Shown here: piece after piece, positions 1-12,554 of the stretch
Numbering within the stretch: the first letter of the stretch is position 1
Layout of the letters: each line of letters opens with the position of its first letter
Origin: Gerris lacustris
Taxonomy: Eukaryota; Arthropoda; Insecta; Hemiptera; Gerridae
Direction of reading: 5' to 3'
DNA: 64,000 nucleotides
Assembly (NCBI GenBank): GCA_951217055.1
Contig: OX578277.1
Coordinates: 65,194,388-65,258,387 of the forward strand
Position numbers and translations under genes: made by a program
The notes under the pieces: model-generated
Databases searched by the model: none
What the model was told of the DNA's origin: nothing
Seen by the model: only the letters and a program-made list of their open reading frames with translations

Positions 1-960
1 GATTAGGTTGAAGGTAAAGAGTCAGATGTCGATCAATTTAGTTCAAACTTCTAATGATGATATAAATTTAGATCCAGCATTCGTAAAATTATAGTATGTA
101 ACTCAAATTTTTGGTAGCAAATAAATTTAATTTTAATCAGTTAGTCAATGATATAACAATTAAATGTTTAAAGTATACATTTAATTCTTAGTCAATAGTT
201 TATGTAAATGTTACCAATGTAATTTTTAATTATTCTTGATTTTGCTTTTTCTGGAATGAATTTAAAGCACGTAAAATGTAAATGAATTTTTGAACTTTCA
301 TTGTATCAAGATATTTAAAACGAGAAAGAATTTAACAATTATTTCTTCTTTTACTAAAGAACTCTAAGAAAACAAAATATTAAGTATTTAGGAAAAAAAA
401 AAAAATAAATAAAAAATAATAAAATAAAAAATTAAAAAAAAAAATCCTTTCAGCGAGCTCTTGTTTCGGTATTTTTCCAGAGTTTAAGTTTACTCAATAG
501 CTTTTCTCTTTTATTAATAAAAATAATATTTTAACTTATAAAAGCGTATTTTATAGAGCCGGCTTTTAACCTGAAATGATCATTAACAGTACTACAGTAG
601 AAAGAAAAATAGAAGTTGTGGCAGTATATGAAACACGCAAGGAGTTTACTCCTATTTTATTTCTTTTATACTTTTAATTATTAAAAAAAGCCCTTGCAAA
701 TTAATATATCCGCATTTGTAAACATATGTAGGTATTATTATTTTTTTTAACATCATAACTACAAATCTAATACACTTTATTTATCATTAAAACTAAACTA
801 TAAGTTCGTCCAACAGATTCTCCATCACAATTCTATTAATAACGGCTATTAAATGCATGATCTGTATTAAACTATGTTCTATTAATATTATAAATAGGTT
901 TTATCCCTTTATATTAAATTATGTTATAGTACAATATTGGAGTGTATACAGTTTACATTT
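1..960. other. AT-rich DNA, no gene seen
   Basis: Simple A/T-rich sequence with A runs near 390-445. No open frame of note, no repeat family recognised and no RNA gene seen. Confidence 0.5.
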
Positions 961-970
961 TAGTTACACG

Positions 971-994
971 CACACACACACACACACACACACA
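971..994. repeat. (CA)12 microsatellite
   Basis: Uninterrupted CA dinucleotide run. A simple length-variable marker with no other signal attached. Confidence 0.95.
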
Positions 995-999
995 TTACA

Positions 1000-2905
1000 T
1001 TATTGATTATCGTCAATAAAAGACAAGATTTAAAACTAGAATAGATAGTCTACCTATATTTATTCTAAAACGAAATAAAAATATAAGAAAAGTCTTTGAT
1101 AGAAAAAATTGAAGAGAGTAATATAGGTGCTATAGTATTTAGTAGATATAGTATATTGCCTTGCTTTTAATTACAGGATAACTAAATTCCCCCTTGGCTG
1201 TAACCCTGAAAGAGCTTTATTAAGGTAGAAATTATAAAAAATACAAGCAATTCCGTGTATCCTAATAGTACAAACATAATTTGGAGATATTTTAACCTTA
1301 AGTGGCGTTTAAACCTAACAAGAGACGCTTTCTTATCAGACATGTATAATTGGGAGGCTCAGGGGTCAAGCACGTATGCTTTTATCAGTAATACCCCATA
1401 CATGGAGTTTAAGCAAGAAACGCTAAATTGCTCTAGGTTTTTAGAGAAGGGTTATGGTGTTCTAAAACGCATCAGTTGAAGCCAGAGTGCTGTTTTCTCG
1501 ACCCAGGTGGTTGAAACAACTGGCTGGATCACGTACTTGCCTCGCCGATATCCAGGCCTCACCTCACCCGTGCTAATTTATATCGGAACCACCCTCTCTA
1601 ATGCTACATAAATCAAAATTAACCGGAGCTTTTTTTGTGTGTCCCTTGCGACCCCTTCTCGAACAGTCTGGGGGATAAGAAAACAATCCCAAGGTTTTTC
1701 CTAAGGTCCTCTTGTAAGAACATTCCACCTTTTTCTCTCGCCTTCCAAGCAACCCTCGTTTTCTAAGTATCTTGCCTTTTGAAAAAAAAGTTACTCACTG
1801 TAATTTATCCTTTTTTTCTTCCCTCCTCAGTAGCTAAAAGAAAGAAAGCAAAAGAAACTCATTTCGTTTTGGCAGTAACTCAAAAAGTTTTGTTAAGATT
1901 TCTTAATAATATGCGACTTTTTTTCTTTTGTTTTTATTATTATTATGAATTTTGATTAGACTTTTTAAGTGGCTTGTTAAATGATATTTAAATAATATAA
2001 AGCATGTAATCGAAGTTTTTAATGAATAAAAAATAAAAACTAGAATACTGGTTTAATAAAATTTAACTTACAATAGGTATGTAAAAACAAAAATAACCGA
2101 ATAAGCAGTATACTTTGTTAGACATTTTATTTATCTTTTTTTGAAGGAGAGAATACGTTTGTATTTATATTGTGCGCAGGTATAGATTTGAGTAGTAACT
2201 TTAACAGAATATCGTTGATTCAACAATATTTCACACTTGTTTGATCCGTATAAGAATATAGGTGGACCGTTGTAAATATTTCGTTTTACTGGATTCCGCC
2301 TGTAAATCCTGCAACCCCTATATTCTCTGCCGTGTCACCTTATTTTTCGGTAACCTTAGCCACTCTACCCCTTCAGACTGTGTAATATATAACTTGGTCC
2401 TTGGAGTTCAGGCTCCCGTTATAAGCTCCCTCTTTATTCAGAGTGTATAAGCAGTGGCCGATATTGGTTTTTCCCGGTTTCTAGATTTATTGAGATATGT
2501 CTCGGCGATATGTAGCGCTCGAGGCACTTGATTTACACACCGGGGGAGAAGCGAGGAAAGTAATCCAGTTGTTTGACTATGAAGGATTTACTACTTGTAG
2601 ATAAACAGAACAACCAAGTAAAGGAAAGGAACAGATAAACGCTATGAGAACTGACCCTACCACTCTAATTCCCAATGCTCTTATCAGTTCTAGCTGTGTC
2701 TTTCACCCTGAGGACCAAGCCAACAAATCTTACTCTGCCCTATGATCATGTATTGTCCAGCAATCATGATCCAGAAGTTATTTACTCAAAATCTCTACTC
2801 TTTCTGAGTTAAATTCTTCGGAATTTAAATAGTTCTGTAGAGGCGAAGTCTTTCAACTAAAATCTTTAATATAATCCCAACAAAAACACTAGAGTAAAAA
2901 ATGTG
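1000..2905. other. Unique DNA with GC-richer island at about 1480-1760
   Basis: Mostly AT-rich. About 1480-1760 and 2260-2560 are visibly richer in G and C and are not made of repeats found elsewhere in the window. The open frames at 1255-1479 and 2262-2450 (74 and 62 codons) have no recognisable domain and I do not call them genes. The islands could be conserved non-coding sequence, which only comparison with a related genome can show. Confidence 0.35.
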
Positions 2906-2913
2906 GTCACGCT

Positions 2914-3365
2914 AAGAATGTGGTCGGCTAAGTTCGTCCGCGGGACATAGCTTGGCAATAGGCGTTTGAAAAAAACAAACCGGTGGAGAGCGGCCATATC
3001 TCACCAATTATGGTGGACAATGTGATTTTCATGATCCTGAGTACAGAATTAGTTAGTAGACCAAAAATCAAGTCGATGTTATTTTCACACTTGATAGGTT
3101 AGTTATTCAAATATTACTATTTATCAACGTTGTCATCTGTCAAGGGACAAACTAACATCAACTTGATTTTCGATCTACTAATTCTGTACTCAGGATCATG
3201 AAAATCACATTGTTCACCATAATTGGTGAGACATGGCCGCTCTTCAAGATGGTAGAATAGAGAGGTGGGCTCATTTCCTAACAACCGAGGGTTCGAGTTT
3301 CTTCGACTATCTTCGTAGGCGCTCGGGTGTGTGACGTCAGTCGGCGGCCCAAGTTCCTACCCTTT
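2914..3365 (+). repeat. Composite repeat with tRNA-like promoter motif and internal foldback
   Basis: The first part (2914-2996) is nearly identical to the reverse complement of 5927-6011. The last part (about 3244-3365) resembles the reverse complement of 5820-5926 more weakly. Between them lies a foldback (2987-3243) that the second copy lacks. The last part contains a degenerate pol III A box (TGGTAGAATAG, about 3252) and a B-box-like GGTTCGAG (about 3287), which suggests a tRNA-derived SINE. A perfect CRE-type TGACGTCA lies at 3332-3339. The ends and the target-site duplication are not resolved. Confidence 0.6.
2987..3243. mobile_element. Foldback (inverted-repeat) insertion, arms 95 and 91 bp
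   Basis: The left arm 2987-3081 and right arm 3153-3243 are inverted copies separated by 71 bp. They differ by a 4-nt indel and a few substitutions. There is no coding capacity. It resembles a MITE or foldback element, or an inverted duplication of the host repeat, because the outer AGAGCGGCCAT is shared with the single-copy junction at 5927. Confidence 0.75.
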
Positions 3366-3670
3366 CTAATAACTACTATACAATAAAACTAACTTTTTAT
3401 TAATTTTTATCATATTTAGTGATTTTTTTACGTTAATTGCCCTCTCAGATCACATATTATGTTAAATAAATGTTTAAGCAAACCAAAGCATACGTTACTA
3501 TTAAAATTATCATATTTTTATTTAACCTTTTTATGTGAAATATATATAATATTTTCTCGGATACTTATTTTTAACTTAAAATATACTAGTACCAATTATT
3601 ATTGTTAATATAAGTATAATACATAGTGTAGAGACTTGGTAAGAAGAGATAAGTTTGTAGTTTTATTATA

Positions 3671-4334
3671 TTTTTAGGGTTTCGTTGGTAAAACCAATAA
3701 AAGAAACCCTTATAGTTTCGTTCCTGTGTCTGTCTGTCTGTCTGTCACTCTGTACGGTTCCAATAACTTTTGAATCAAAAGAGATAAAGACATGAAACTT
3801 ACCAGTATTAAAGAACGCTTTGACGCGCACACAGGAAAAATATAGCGAACTCAAAATTATCAGCTGTTCAAATTCAAAATGGCGGATAATTCACGTCACG
3901 CGAAAAAAATATTTTGTTTAAATTTCGAGTGGGGTATCAAATGAAAGGTATTGAAGAGTAGATTAAAAATATATATACCACTTAGGGAAAGTGTTTAATT
4001 TTCGGCGCCATTTTGTCAAAAAACATCTAAATTTGGCGTGCCCCCCCCCCTAAAATCGTATTTCCGCTGTTACTAAAAATATAGAAAAATATGGAAAATG
4101 TGCGGTCTGGTGGGCCATAGAAAAACTAAGAGGAATTTGATCTGTACTGGGAATCCAAAATGGCGACTTATTCATGTCACTCGAAAAAAAATATTTTTTT
4201 AACATTTTGAGTGGGTATCAAATGAAAGGTATTGAAAAGAAGATTACAAAAATATATAACACTTGTGGATATTCTTCAATTTGCTGCGCCATTTTGTCAA
4301 AAATTATAAAATTTTGCGTGTCCCCCCCCCCGCG
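3671..4334 (+). repeat. Hairpin-headed repeat family A, copy A1 (3' truncated)
   Basis: It starts with a nested hairpin, then a CTGT tract (about 3728-3745), then a motif reading CATGAAACTT. Two diverged tandem monomers follow, about 275 bp apart, recognisable by GAGTGGG.TATCAAATGAAA near 3927 and 4208. Each monomer ends in a run of ten C (4041-4050 and 4322-4331). Copy A2 has a second, inverted terminus (ACCAACGAAACCCT) that is missing here. The repeat instead stops at the transposase fossil. The open frames inside are chance. Confidence 0.75.
3676..3710 (+). repeat. Terminal hairpin of repeat A1
   Basis: AGGGTTTC (3676-3683) pairs with GAAACCCT (3703-3710). Inside, TTGGT (3685-3689) pairs with ACCAA (3693-3697) around a 3-nt loop. 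The hairpin marks the 5' end of the repeat and is followed at once by TTAT, as in copies A3 and A4. Confidence 0.75.
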
Positions 4335-4663
4335 TGTGACACGCAGGCAACTACAGTGTAACCTGCATCGTAAAGTTTCTCTACAGCTGAAAACAACAAT
4401 TCTTTAGTAATTTTAGAATCCAAATCAGCAAAAATTGGCTGTTTCCAACTTGTAAAGAGTGCTCGTACCATCATAACTTGTAGATATATATGAGGACCTA
4501 CAACAGCATCATTTTTAGTGTCGTAGTCGTAGCTAGATTCTATTTTCATTTCGTCAAATGATACGACTAGATTTTCATTAGGCTGGAAAGTGGTTGAAAC
4601 CATACGAAGACTTTGAAGCATTGTTTCTCTATAGAGTTGGGTATGATAAAATAAAAGTGACAT
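4304..4663 (-). pseudogene. P-element/THAP9-like transposase fragment
   Basis: The 119-codon minus-strand frame contains SFDEMKI (residues 35-41), VVGPH, QVMMVRALF and WKQP (73-76), followed by an LLFSAVEKLYDAGYTVVACVS stretch. As I remember the family, this is the N-terminal part of the RNase H-like catalytic domain of P-type transposases, with D37 the likely first catalytic aspartate. Such enzymes cut and paste DNA in the nucleus. Only about 110 residues of a protein of several hundred remain: the DNA-binding THAP domain, GTP-binding region and later catalytic residues are absent. From about residue 111 the frame reads into the poly-C end of repeat A1, so homology ends near 4335. A stop codon lies in frame directly before the first Met. 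The fragment cannot be functional. Confidence 0.75.
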
Positions 4664-5819
4664 TTTTTAAAAAAGTGACACTTTGACAATTCTGAACCAA
4701 CTTGTGCTTTATTTACACGCTGAACATCTATATAACAAGAATATGTATGTGAAAAGTGACTTATAAATGTATTACTACTTTGAAGGGAAAGCATAATTTT
4801 TCTGTATACTATGGGGGTACCGCCTTAAATTCACTTTTAAGTACTAAAATTAATGGTAACTATTTTGTCTTTTAATAAACGTACGCACCATGATTTTTGA
4901 AAAGAATTGTTGTGTGACATACCCCCTCAGTCAAACAGTGCAGCAAAATTCTTGGTAACTATTCTGAAGTAACTATATCGTGACCGATTGCTGGGACAAG
5001 CTTTTTTATTAAACTCCCGACAAATTACATCGAAATAAGAAAGAAATTATATTTAGTATCACAAACTACGTTATATTTCTATCTAGGCTTATAGTTAGAA
5101 AGTCGAAGAAAAATATAGCATGACAACTAAGGTTAAAAGGGGCTGGGCACTATCGTGTACTTCATGTAGAATATTTAAATTTAAATTTATCCTCTAAAAA
5201 GAATATTTAAGAATCTGACCACACCGCAATGATGAATCTATAGAAAAATGTTTGGGGAGTCATAGATTTTTTAATTATTAGGAGTGCAAAAAATATTTTT
5301 TTTTAACTCGTGTACAGTAAAAGCGTCACTTTAATTTTAAAAAAAAAATCAATCATATTAGGATTAAGTATTTAAACAAGAAGTCATTTCTTGAAAAATG
5401 GGAGTGATTAAAATCGGCTAAATAAATTTAACATAAATCACCTTTAGCAACATTTATTTTGGTCTATAAAAAAGAGCCGTACTTCGTAACTTACTTTAAA
5501 AATAAATAAAATAAATAAATAGATGGATAACGATAATACAATATACTAATCAAAATAAAATAAATAAATAGATTAATTAATAATATATACATATATATTT
5601 GTGAAGGTTTTGATTTTTTAACACAAATCTTATTTTTAAACTGTTTAAGTATTAAACATTTTCACATATAAAATAAAATATAGATACAAAAATCTTCAGA
5701 ATTTATTTACCTATACGTTAAAAAAAAAGTAGCGCTCTAAGTGCAAAATTAGAGGCTTGAGGTTAAAGTAAACAAAAATAGTAGCAAAAATAATGGTATT
5801 TAGATTATAGATTGTGGAA
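4664..5819. other. AT-rich DNA flanking the transposase fossil
   Basis: A 75-codon minus-strand frame at 4567-4794 overlaps the fossil in another frame. It may hold decayed upstream transposase sequence, but I recognise no motif in it. From about 5000 the stretch is simple AT-rich DNA with AAATAAATAAA runs near 5505-5580. No gene seen. Confidence 0.4.
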
Positions 5820-6011
5820 TCTGGGCAGCCAACCTACGTCACTACCACCCTAGAATGTGGGCGTGGCCAAATCTACTAGGTTCTCGCTTTTAAGCCGAAT
5901 CAGCCCACCTGTATTTCATTTCACCTTGGCCGCTCTTCACCGTTTTGTTTTTTTCAAACGCCTATTGCTAAGCTATGTCCCGCAGACGAACTTAGCCGAC
6001 CACATATTCTT
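5820..6011 (-). repeat. Second copy of the composite repeat, without foldback
   Basis: Read on the minus strand, 6011-5927 matches 2914-2996 almost base for base, and 5926-5820 matches about 3244-3365 more loosely. The foldback present in the first copy is missing, so this copy shows what the uninterrupted repeat looks like. The 80-codon frame across it is chance. Confidence 0.65.
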
Positions 6012-7140
6012 AAAAGGCGCTAAAAGATTGACTTGTATACAAAATTCTACCTTGATGTTAGTCAGACACTTTTTTGCACGCTATCTCCTGGACTATTAGG
6101 TCTTTTTTCTTTCTTTGTTCTTGTTAATCTTTCGTGTAACTTCTTCGTCGGTGGGTGTTCAAATTGAACTAAATAATATTATCTGGAGTAAACTTAGAAT
6201 AATACAATACATAGAAGGGGGATCACTGATAACATTGAAGCAAACTTTGGTTTTGTCCCTTAATCCACGTTCTAAAAATTCATTTATTTAAATTTGTGAC
6301 GTCTAAAATGATTTGCCTTAGGTTTTTTAATTCAATTTTTAGTAAATTTTAAGTATTGATAGTTAGTTTCGTTTATTGTAATATTTTTATTGTGTTTTAT
6401 CTTATTTTTAGCTTGAAATATGCTAAAAATAATGTTTATTATATAATGCCGTGCGAGGTGAAAAAAATTATGTCAGAGTGAAACGTAAACAATAACCAAT
6501 GGCAGGGTTTGTCTTCTTGATTGTTTGTGAGCGGGCTTTGAATAGTTACAAAAGTATGTCCAACCTTCTCCAGTTTAATGATAAAAAATGAGTGTTGTTA
6601 TGTTGGCAGCCTGGTCTTAAGGACACAACCTCTCGGCAAAAGTTGGCATCAGTCTCTTATCAGTAATTGCTTAGGATTCCGATTCAGTGAGTGAAAAAAT
6701 AACAAAACTTTAGGCTCATATATCTTGATGAACTACTATGGGTAGAGGTGTAAAATTTTTATTTCAGGTTCAGTTTGTCATGAACTTTAAATTAAAATTA
6801 ATGTTATACATCTAAGTATCTTCAATAGGATAATAGAGGGGGGGGGGGGGGTCCAAATTGCAGTGAGTTGGTTCTAGTAAAGGATGGTATGGCTCACCCA
6901 GATTAGTACCCCACATTCATTGCATATAATAGTTAGTATATAGTAGTTAGGCATAAATAGTTCTAAAATTCAACACTTTCTTTTCATTTAGTTTTAGGGA
7001 TAGTAAAATTTGTTTAAACTTTATAGATTGGACAATCCTAATTAATGACGGGAGTATTATGATTATTATACTGATAACATGAGAAATGTTTGAAACCTTG
7101 TAAAGAAACTCAGTCTCGAGTTGAACAAGGCAAAGGGCGG
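6012..7140. other. AT-rich DNA with a G14 run
   Basis: No gene or repeat family recognised. A run of 14 G lies at 6838-6851. Confidence 0.45.
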
Positions 7141-7144
7141 AAGC

Positions 7145-7600
7145 CTTCAAAATCCTTTCGAGTTTAATTAAGTTGGGGAATAGTGTTTTGTCGGGTAATT
7201 ATTGTGGCTGGGGGTAAGATGGTTGATAAATCCAGTTTCCTCTCCACTCCGACGGAGTAAGGTTCTTGGAGGAGGGCAGACGGAGTAGGCAGCTAAAGGG
7301 GGTTTCTCCACCCCCAGCAGCTAATTCTTATCAGAGCTTGATAATTAACTGGAATTATAAATCGGAGATGCTCGGCGGGAGGAACGAGGGAGTTGCGAGA
7401 CTGAAGGGGAAATGCTTCGTGTAATCATGCCCGTGTGAACATCCGAGCTGGCGTGTGAATGCGTGAGCAAGTAAAAGAAGGAGAAAATAATAAAGATACG
7501 CGGGAGAAGGACGAGGAAACTTTACAAGGGAAGGGTTCGGCGCCAGTAGAAAAACCTGTACGTCATGTTGACTCCCACCAACAACTGTTTTTGCCCTGAA
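7145..7600. other. GC-richer non-repetitive island, candidate regulatory DNA
   Basis: Clearly less AT-rich than its flanks and not found elsewhere in the window. It contains TTATCA (7328-7333) and TGATAA (7339-7344), a pair of GATA-type sites in mirror orientation separated by 5 nt, followed by TAATTA, a homeodomain core. No convincing open frame. Function is inference only. Confidence 0.3.
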
Positions 7601-7765
7601 ATATTCACCTTTACAGCCTTTTACTCAGCTATTATAAATACCTCATCAATGTTCTTAAAGAGTAGGGCCATCGAAATATTTCTGGGAAGGGCTTTTCGTC
7701 TATTATGAAAATAGTATATTCTAAGAATACTCTTACTGCACTTTCTTTGCAGACTTGATTATGAT

Positions 7766-7829
7766 GATTATGATATTGTGGTCTATCTAATTTAGTTGAT
7801 TATGATATTGTGGTCTATCTAATTTAGTT
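7766..7829. repeat. Perfect tandem duplication of a 32-bp unit
   Basis: Two identical adjacent copies (7766-7797 and 7798-7829) begin GATTATGATATTG. Identity of both copies suggests a recent slippage or duplication. Confidence 0.9.
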
Positions 7830-10800
7830 AAAATTTATATTGCATTCTTTAACAATGAATATCTACATGTAAAAGTCGACGTTGGTGTATTTGTGTATGT
7901 TTTTATATACGCTAGTTTATTGCTTGAGATATCAAGTTCACATATATTTATCATCCCTCAAGTCCAAATACTGGTGTGGTTTTATTTTCAATTGCTAACT
8001 TGTTTTCAAGATGAACATTTATATGCTGATTTTAAGGCTTTTCCATTTAATCACTAATTCTTGGAAATTGTTAATCCTGGAATAACTAATTAAATAAGTG
8101 TTCCTCTTATATTTTTTACTTTATATATTGGAATCGTTAAACCAAAATAATAAAATACATTTAAACAGCACTAGGTTCTTTCAATTTGTCGAAAATGTTG
8201 TTTATAATTCTCGATATTCTTCAAAATCTTTTATAAATTATTATAAAATTAACATAGAATAATATTATCGTCAATATTACACTTAACAACATAACTAAAA
8301 AACTTCAAGGAAAAAAGAACGATTTGGAAAAGTTTAAATATCTAAAAAAAAAGGAGTAGGATACATAGGTCTATGTTTTGCCTCTACTTTCTCCACTTAA
8401 AAGCCTATTACCAATATTATCAGTAAATGTTAAAATATAATTCATTTTACATATTATATTTATTTATAATTTTCTTATATCTCAACTATTACTTTATAAA
8501 CAGGTAAATGTGATTCTATATTTGTACAAAGACACCGATTTGATGGACCGATTGAATGAAACTTTTACCAAATATTGCTCGGTTCGAATTATAAAAAAAG
8601 AGCTGAGCAGTGGTAATTTATTGAGGTAATTAATATGTTGAATCCTTCATACAAACATTTTTTCAAAGAAGAAAAAATTAAACTCCAATGATTTTTTTGT
8701 AGTTGATGGGCACAAGTTTGATCAAACCAAACATACAAGTTAATTATAATAATATCTATTGGCCCTTACTCACATATTAGACAATGAGGGAATCCGAGAT
8801 TAATACGGAAATTTGAAAGTGCAGACAAACCTGGGAAAAGAGATATAGATTTCAATCTCCACATAAATATCGAGAAGGGAATCATTCACGAGGGTTGACG
8901 GTAGAGATTGCGTTGTGTAAGGGGGGTTGTATGAAGGTTTAGGTGCAGGAAGGGGTGAGCAATGATTGATTAGATCTTTAAATGAAGATTCTCAGAAAGG
9001 AAAGGGGATCAGATTAAACTGCTGAGGCAAGATGAGATTTTATCCTTTAGACATTTAAATGAAGAGAAAAATACTAATAGCATTCCTTTCAAAGGAATTT
9101 AAAATCTGCAAACAGCAGTAATTTTTCAACTTTGCAAACAGACTTCATTAACCTCTTATTATAAATTAATAGACTATTTTTTTACTAGAATATTTTTATT
9201 ATTTGATTTATTATTTTTTATACTGAATTTAAAATTAACCATTGATTTGGTTGAATAATGAATAGAAATTAAAGGAAGTCTTTATTCCTACAGTTAGATT
9301 TAGATTGTACGCTTAAGCAATAACCACACCTTTAGATTAGATAAATAGGCGACAATTACACAAAATTATATCCTAAAAATGGTTGTTAAATTGTAAATAA
9401 TAAATAAATAAAATTTATAGAGAAATGTTCATGATTTATTTTGTGCAATAACATGGGCTCTAGGTTAAAATGCATCTTGAATGTCTATTATCAATCTTGA
9501 ATCATCACATAAGACTTCTTTCCTCTATTGGGGCCTTAAACTTTAAGAAAAGCGATTTCTTACTTCCTCTAAAGAAACAATGACAGAAATAACTTAGCTT
9601 TTACTCTTGAAAAAATAAATAAATAAAACTAAATAAATAATTAGTCTTGAAACAACGCATGACTGCCACATTAAGTCATCCACCTAAAATAAAACTGGAA
9701 TCTTTATATTTCATAGAGAAGTATAAAGAAACTATCCAAATACTATAATTATAACCTAATATAATGTAATTTACCTTTAAACATAGTCCTTAGTTAAATC
9801 GATATATTTTACTACTTTCTTTTGCTTTTTAAGTTAAAACTCTATATTCTATATGTTTGGGTAAATTATACCCAGAGAGGGGAATACAACTGTGTGATTA
9901 AATATAAAAAGTAGGAATAATAGAGTTCATTCCAACTATGCACCTGAAAAAATATAAAATAAGCAGGTTTTTTCATTTCATACATCTACTATGATGCATT
10001 TATAATGAGTATTACATAGTTTCAATAACATTAAACAGTATAAATGTTTTGTTTTCTAGATATAAAACAGTACTAGATGTGTCTGATACTCTATAATAAC
10101 TTTCGAAGCGAAATAGTTATTTGACAAAACGCGTGCATTTTTCCCCGCTTATCTACATCCTCTAAATATTCTGTCTTTTTATATTAGGAAACTTTTAAGC
10201 TAACTCTAAAAAACAAGAAGGAAAAAAGCGGACATTGAAAGACTTACCCCTGGTCAGGGTTAGGGCGTGCGTCACTCTTAGTGCTCTGCTGTTTGCCATT
10301 GTCTTCCTAAAACAGATACAATGCAATGCTTTTAACCCATTCTGTTTTTCATATTCCCGAAACAACCAAGGAGAAACAATTTCTGAAGTATCAGACAGAG
10401 CAAGATTCGAGAAAGTTAATCCTCAAATGTCATCCCCATTTCACTCTTTGTATTGACACTTATTTTAGAGGAAGATTTTATGCTTATTCAATCTCATTTT
10501 TCTTCTGTAAACAATGAGAACTCTAAACGAAGTATGCATGATAAAAATTGAATGAGATCCAATTTTTCTTGATATTGTCCATTAACCCGCGAGAAGTCTA
10601 CCTGCTAATAATTAGGTGTTAATCTTAAACAAAAACTAAATTACTACCTTCTACCCCGGACAAGGGATAAACCTCAAACATTGACTGTTCCTCCAGTTTT
10701 CATTGTGTATTCCTTAGAATAGCATCCACTTTCCATAACCTGCTGCCATCAATGGGTGCACAACGTCAGGATCTACGCCCTTCAAGATGTGGTCATAACC

Positions 10801-12290
10801 GGAAAACTAAGAGCTTCATTATAAACCAACCACGAATGCCTACGTGTAACTATCAGAATTACATTTCACTTCCCAAGTTATACTTAAAGCATTTTAAAAT
10901 ATACTAATTAAAATATACTGTATTATAGTTTTAAATCTAAAAAAAGAATTATAAAATGTCATTGAGAGATATGTGTTTTTTCTTGGAGGGATGACAGGCC
11001 AAAATGATTGATTTATCAAATAAGGGATTATTCATCATAGCTTTCCAAATAAAGGTGAGAGATTGTAATTATACGTTACCAACTTCGGAGAGTTGTGAAA
11101 AAGTCAATCTTAAAGTAATTTTAAAAGTAACACTCAGGAGTGGACAAAACCACGGTAATGATGATTCGACAACATTTTTTTCTTCTGCATTCTTTAACAG
11201 ACTTCTCAGGCGACTGTCTATCGGTAGAACGCCTATCAAAGTAAATGGTCCATTCATAATTCAGTATTCGCCCTCTTCTTGAAGGTCTTCCTACCCCAAA
11301 AAGCCGAGAATTTATTATCTTGGCTGTCTTCAAAGAAAAGAATAGCAAGTTTGAGGACGAAACTGTACGTGGATTCCGTCTTCTGTCGCTCACCAAGAGT
11401 TTCTTTATCTCGGTAGAAGATAAAGGAAAGAAAAATCTTATAAAAAGAATTGAAAAAGGAAGGAATAACTTAAGTTTTTTCTACTCATTCTAACTGAGCC
11501 TCTTTGTATTACTTTTCTTTCACAAGTTGGGGAGGAAAGAAATGGAAAGAAGAGTAATCGTCAGTTACACGAATCATTGGCTCCAGATGCGACATCTTCT
11601 ACTGCTCAAAAGAAAACGAAGATACAGACACTGTCCTACTGCATCCCAGACTATTTGTTTTGATAAAATTTCTCGTTTCATTGAACCAATTAAAGAAGGG
11701 GTTTTGTGTCAAAAAATATATAAAAAAAAATCTCAAGGCATTCTTATTTTTGAGTGTGGAAATTACCTAGTTTATTTTATTAAATGAACTGAGAAGATGA
11801 GAAAAGGAGTAATAGATCGTTTAAAGTTAGTCCATTATAGAAACCAAAGAAAGATGTCATCCATTTTGTTAAAACATCAGGTCCAGAATCCTTGATCAAA
11901 TTAGTTTTTTTGTTTCGTTATTTATCAAAGAGTGAATGATGAAATCATTTACTTTGTCCTAACTTTAACATTTTTAATTTCATAAAGAGGACCACAGAAT
12001 TATTTTGTTTCTAATTATCATTTACTTACGATCATCGTAATATAACCTCATTTTAAAATATTTGTATATTATATCTTGGTGTATAAACTATTAGATTAAT
12101 TTCTTATCATAAGTTCTACAAAATGACGGTAAAAATAACTCACTTGATTAAAGTTCCCCAGGACGTTTATACAACTTACATTCTTAAGCTCTAATATTTA
12201 TACTAATACTATTTTTTTATAATTTAGTTTGTAAAAATAAAATATATATATTTATCACGTATTGAATATTTTCTCTTCATCTTTATTTTA
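7830..12290. other. AT-rich unique DNA, small islands at 8760-9010 and 10560-10860
   Basis: Long AT-rich stretch. Open frames at 10235-10456, 11004-11282 and 11527-11787 (73-92 codons) lack recognisable domains and I reject them as genes. Two GC-richer patches are not repeats seen elsewhere here. Confidence 0.4.
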
Positions 12291-12291
12291 G

Positions 12292-12554
12292 ATTAAGTGG
12301 AGTTTTATGAAAAAGTACGGAGATACCCGTATTTAAGTTGTGGATCACTTAAAGTCTCATTTACATTCCGAGTTTCAGTGACAGAGATCATTAAAAAAGA
12401 AGGAACGATTCCCACAAAGACGAGAGACTTTTCTTTCAGGAAGGAACTCTCCTCGATAGGTACCGCGCTGATCAATCAAATTAGAAAGGAAGCTTTTGAA
12501 ATTTTGCAGGGAGTCAGAAGACAGGGGTGGAAGATAACACGATTAGGGTCATGT
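12292..12554 (+). other. Exon-like open segment (weak candidate)
   Basis: A pyrimidine-rich stretch ending TTTATTTTAG at 12291 looks like a splice acceptor, and GTAAGT at 12555-12560 looks like a donor. The 263 bp between stay open in one frame with mixed composition (it includes a TEIIKKEG stretch). The protein is not recognised and has no clear domain. The segment also sits in a GC-richer island and contains TGATCAATCAAATTA, which resembles PBX/homeodomain sites, so a conserved non-coding element is equally possible. Splice-like signals occur often by chance in AT-rich DNA. Confidence 0.2.

Noticed and set aside
3728..3745. CRISPR-like or regulatory meaning of the short CTGT repeats
   Set aside because: They are simple tetranucleotide tracts inside dispersed eukaryotic repeats, with no spacers.
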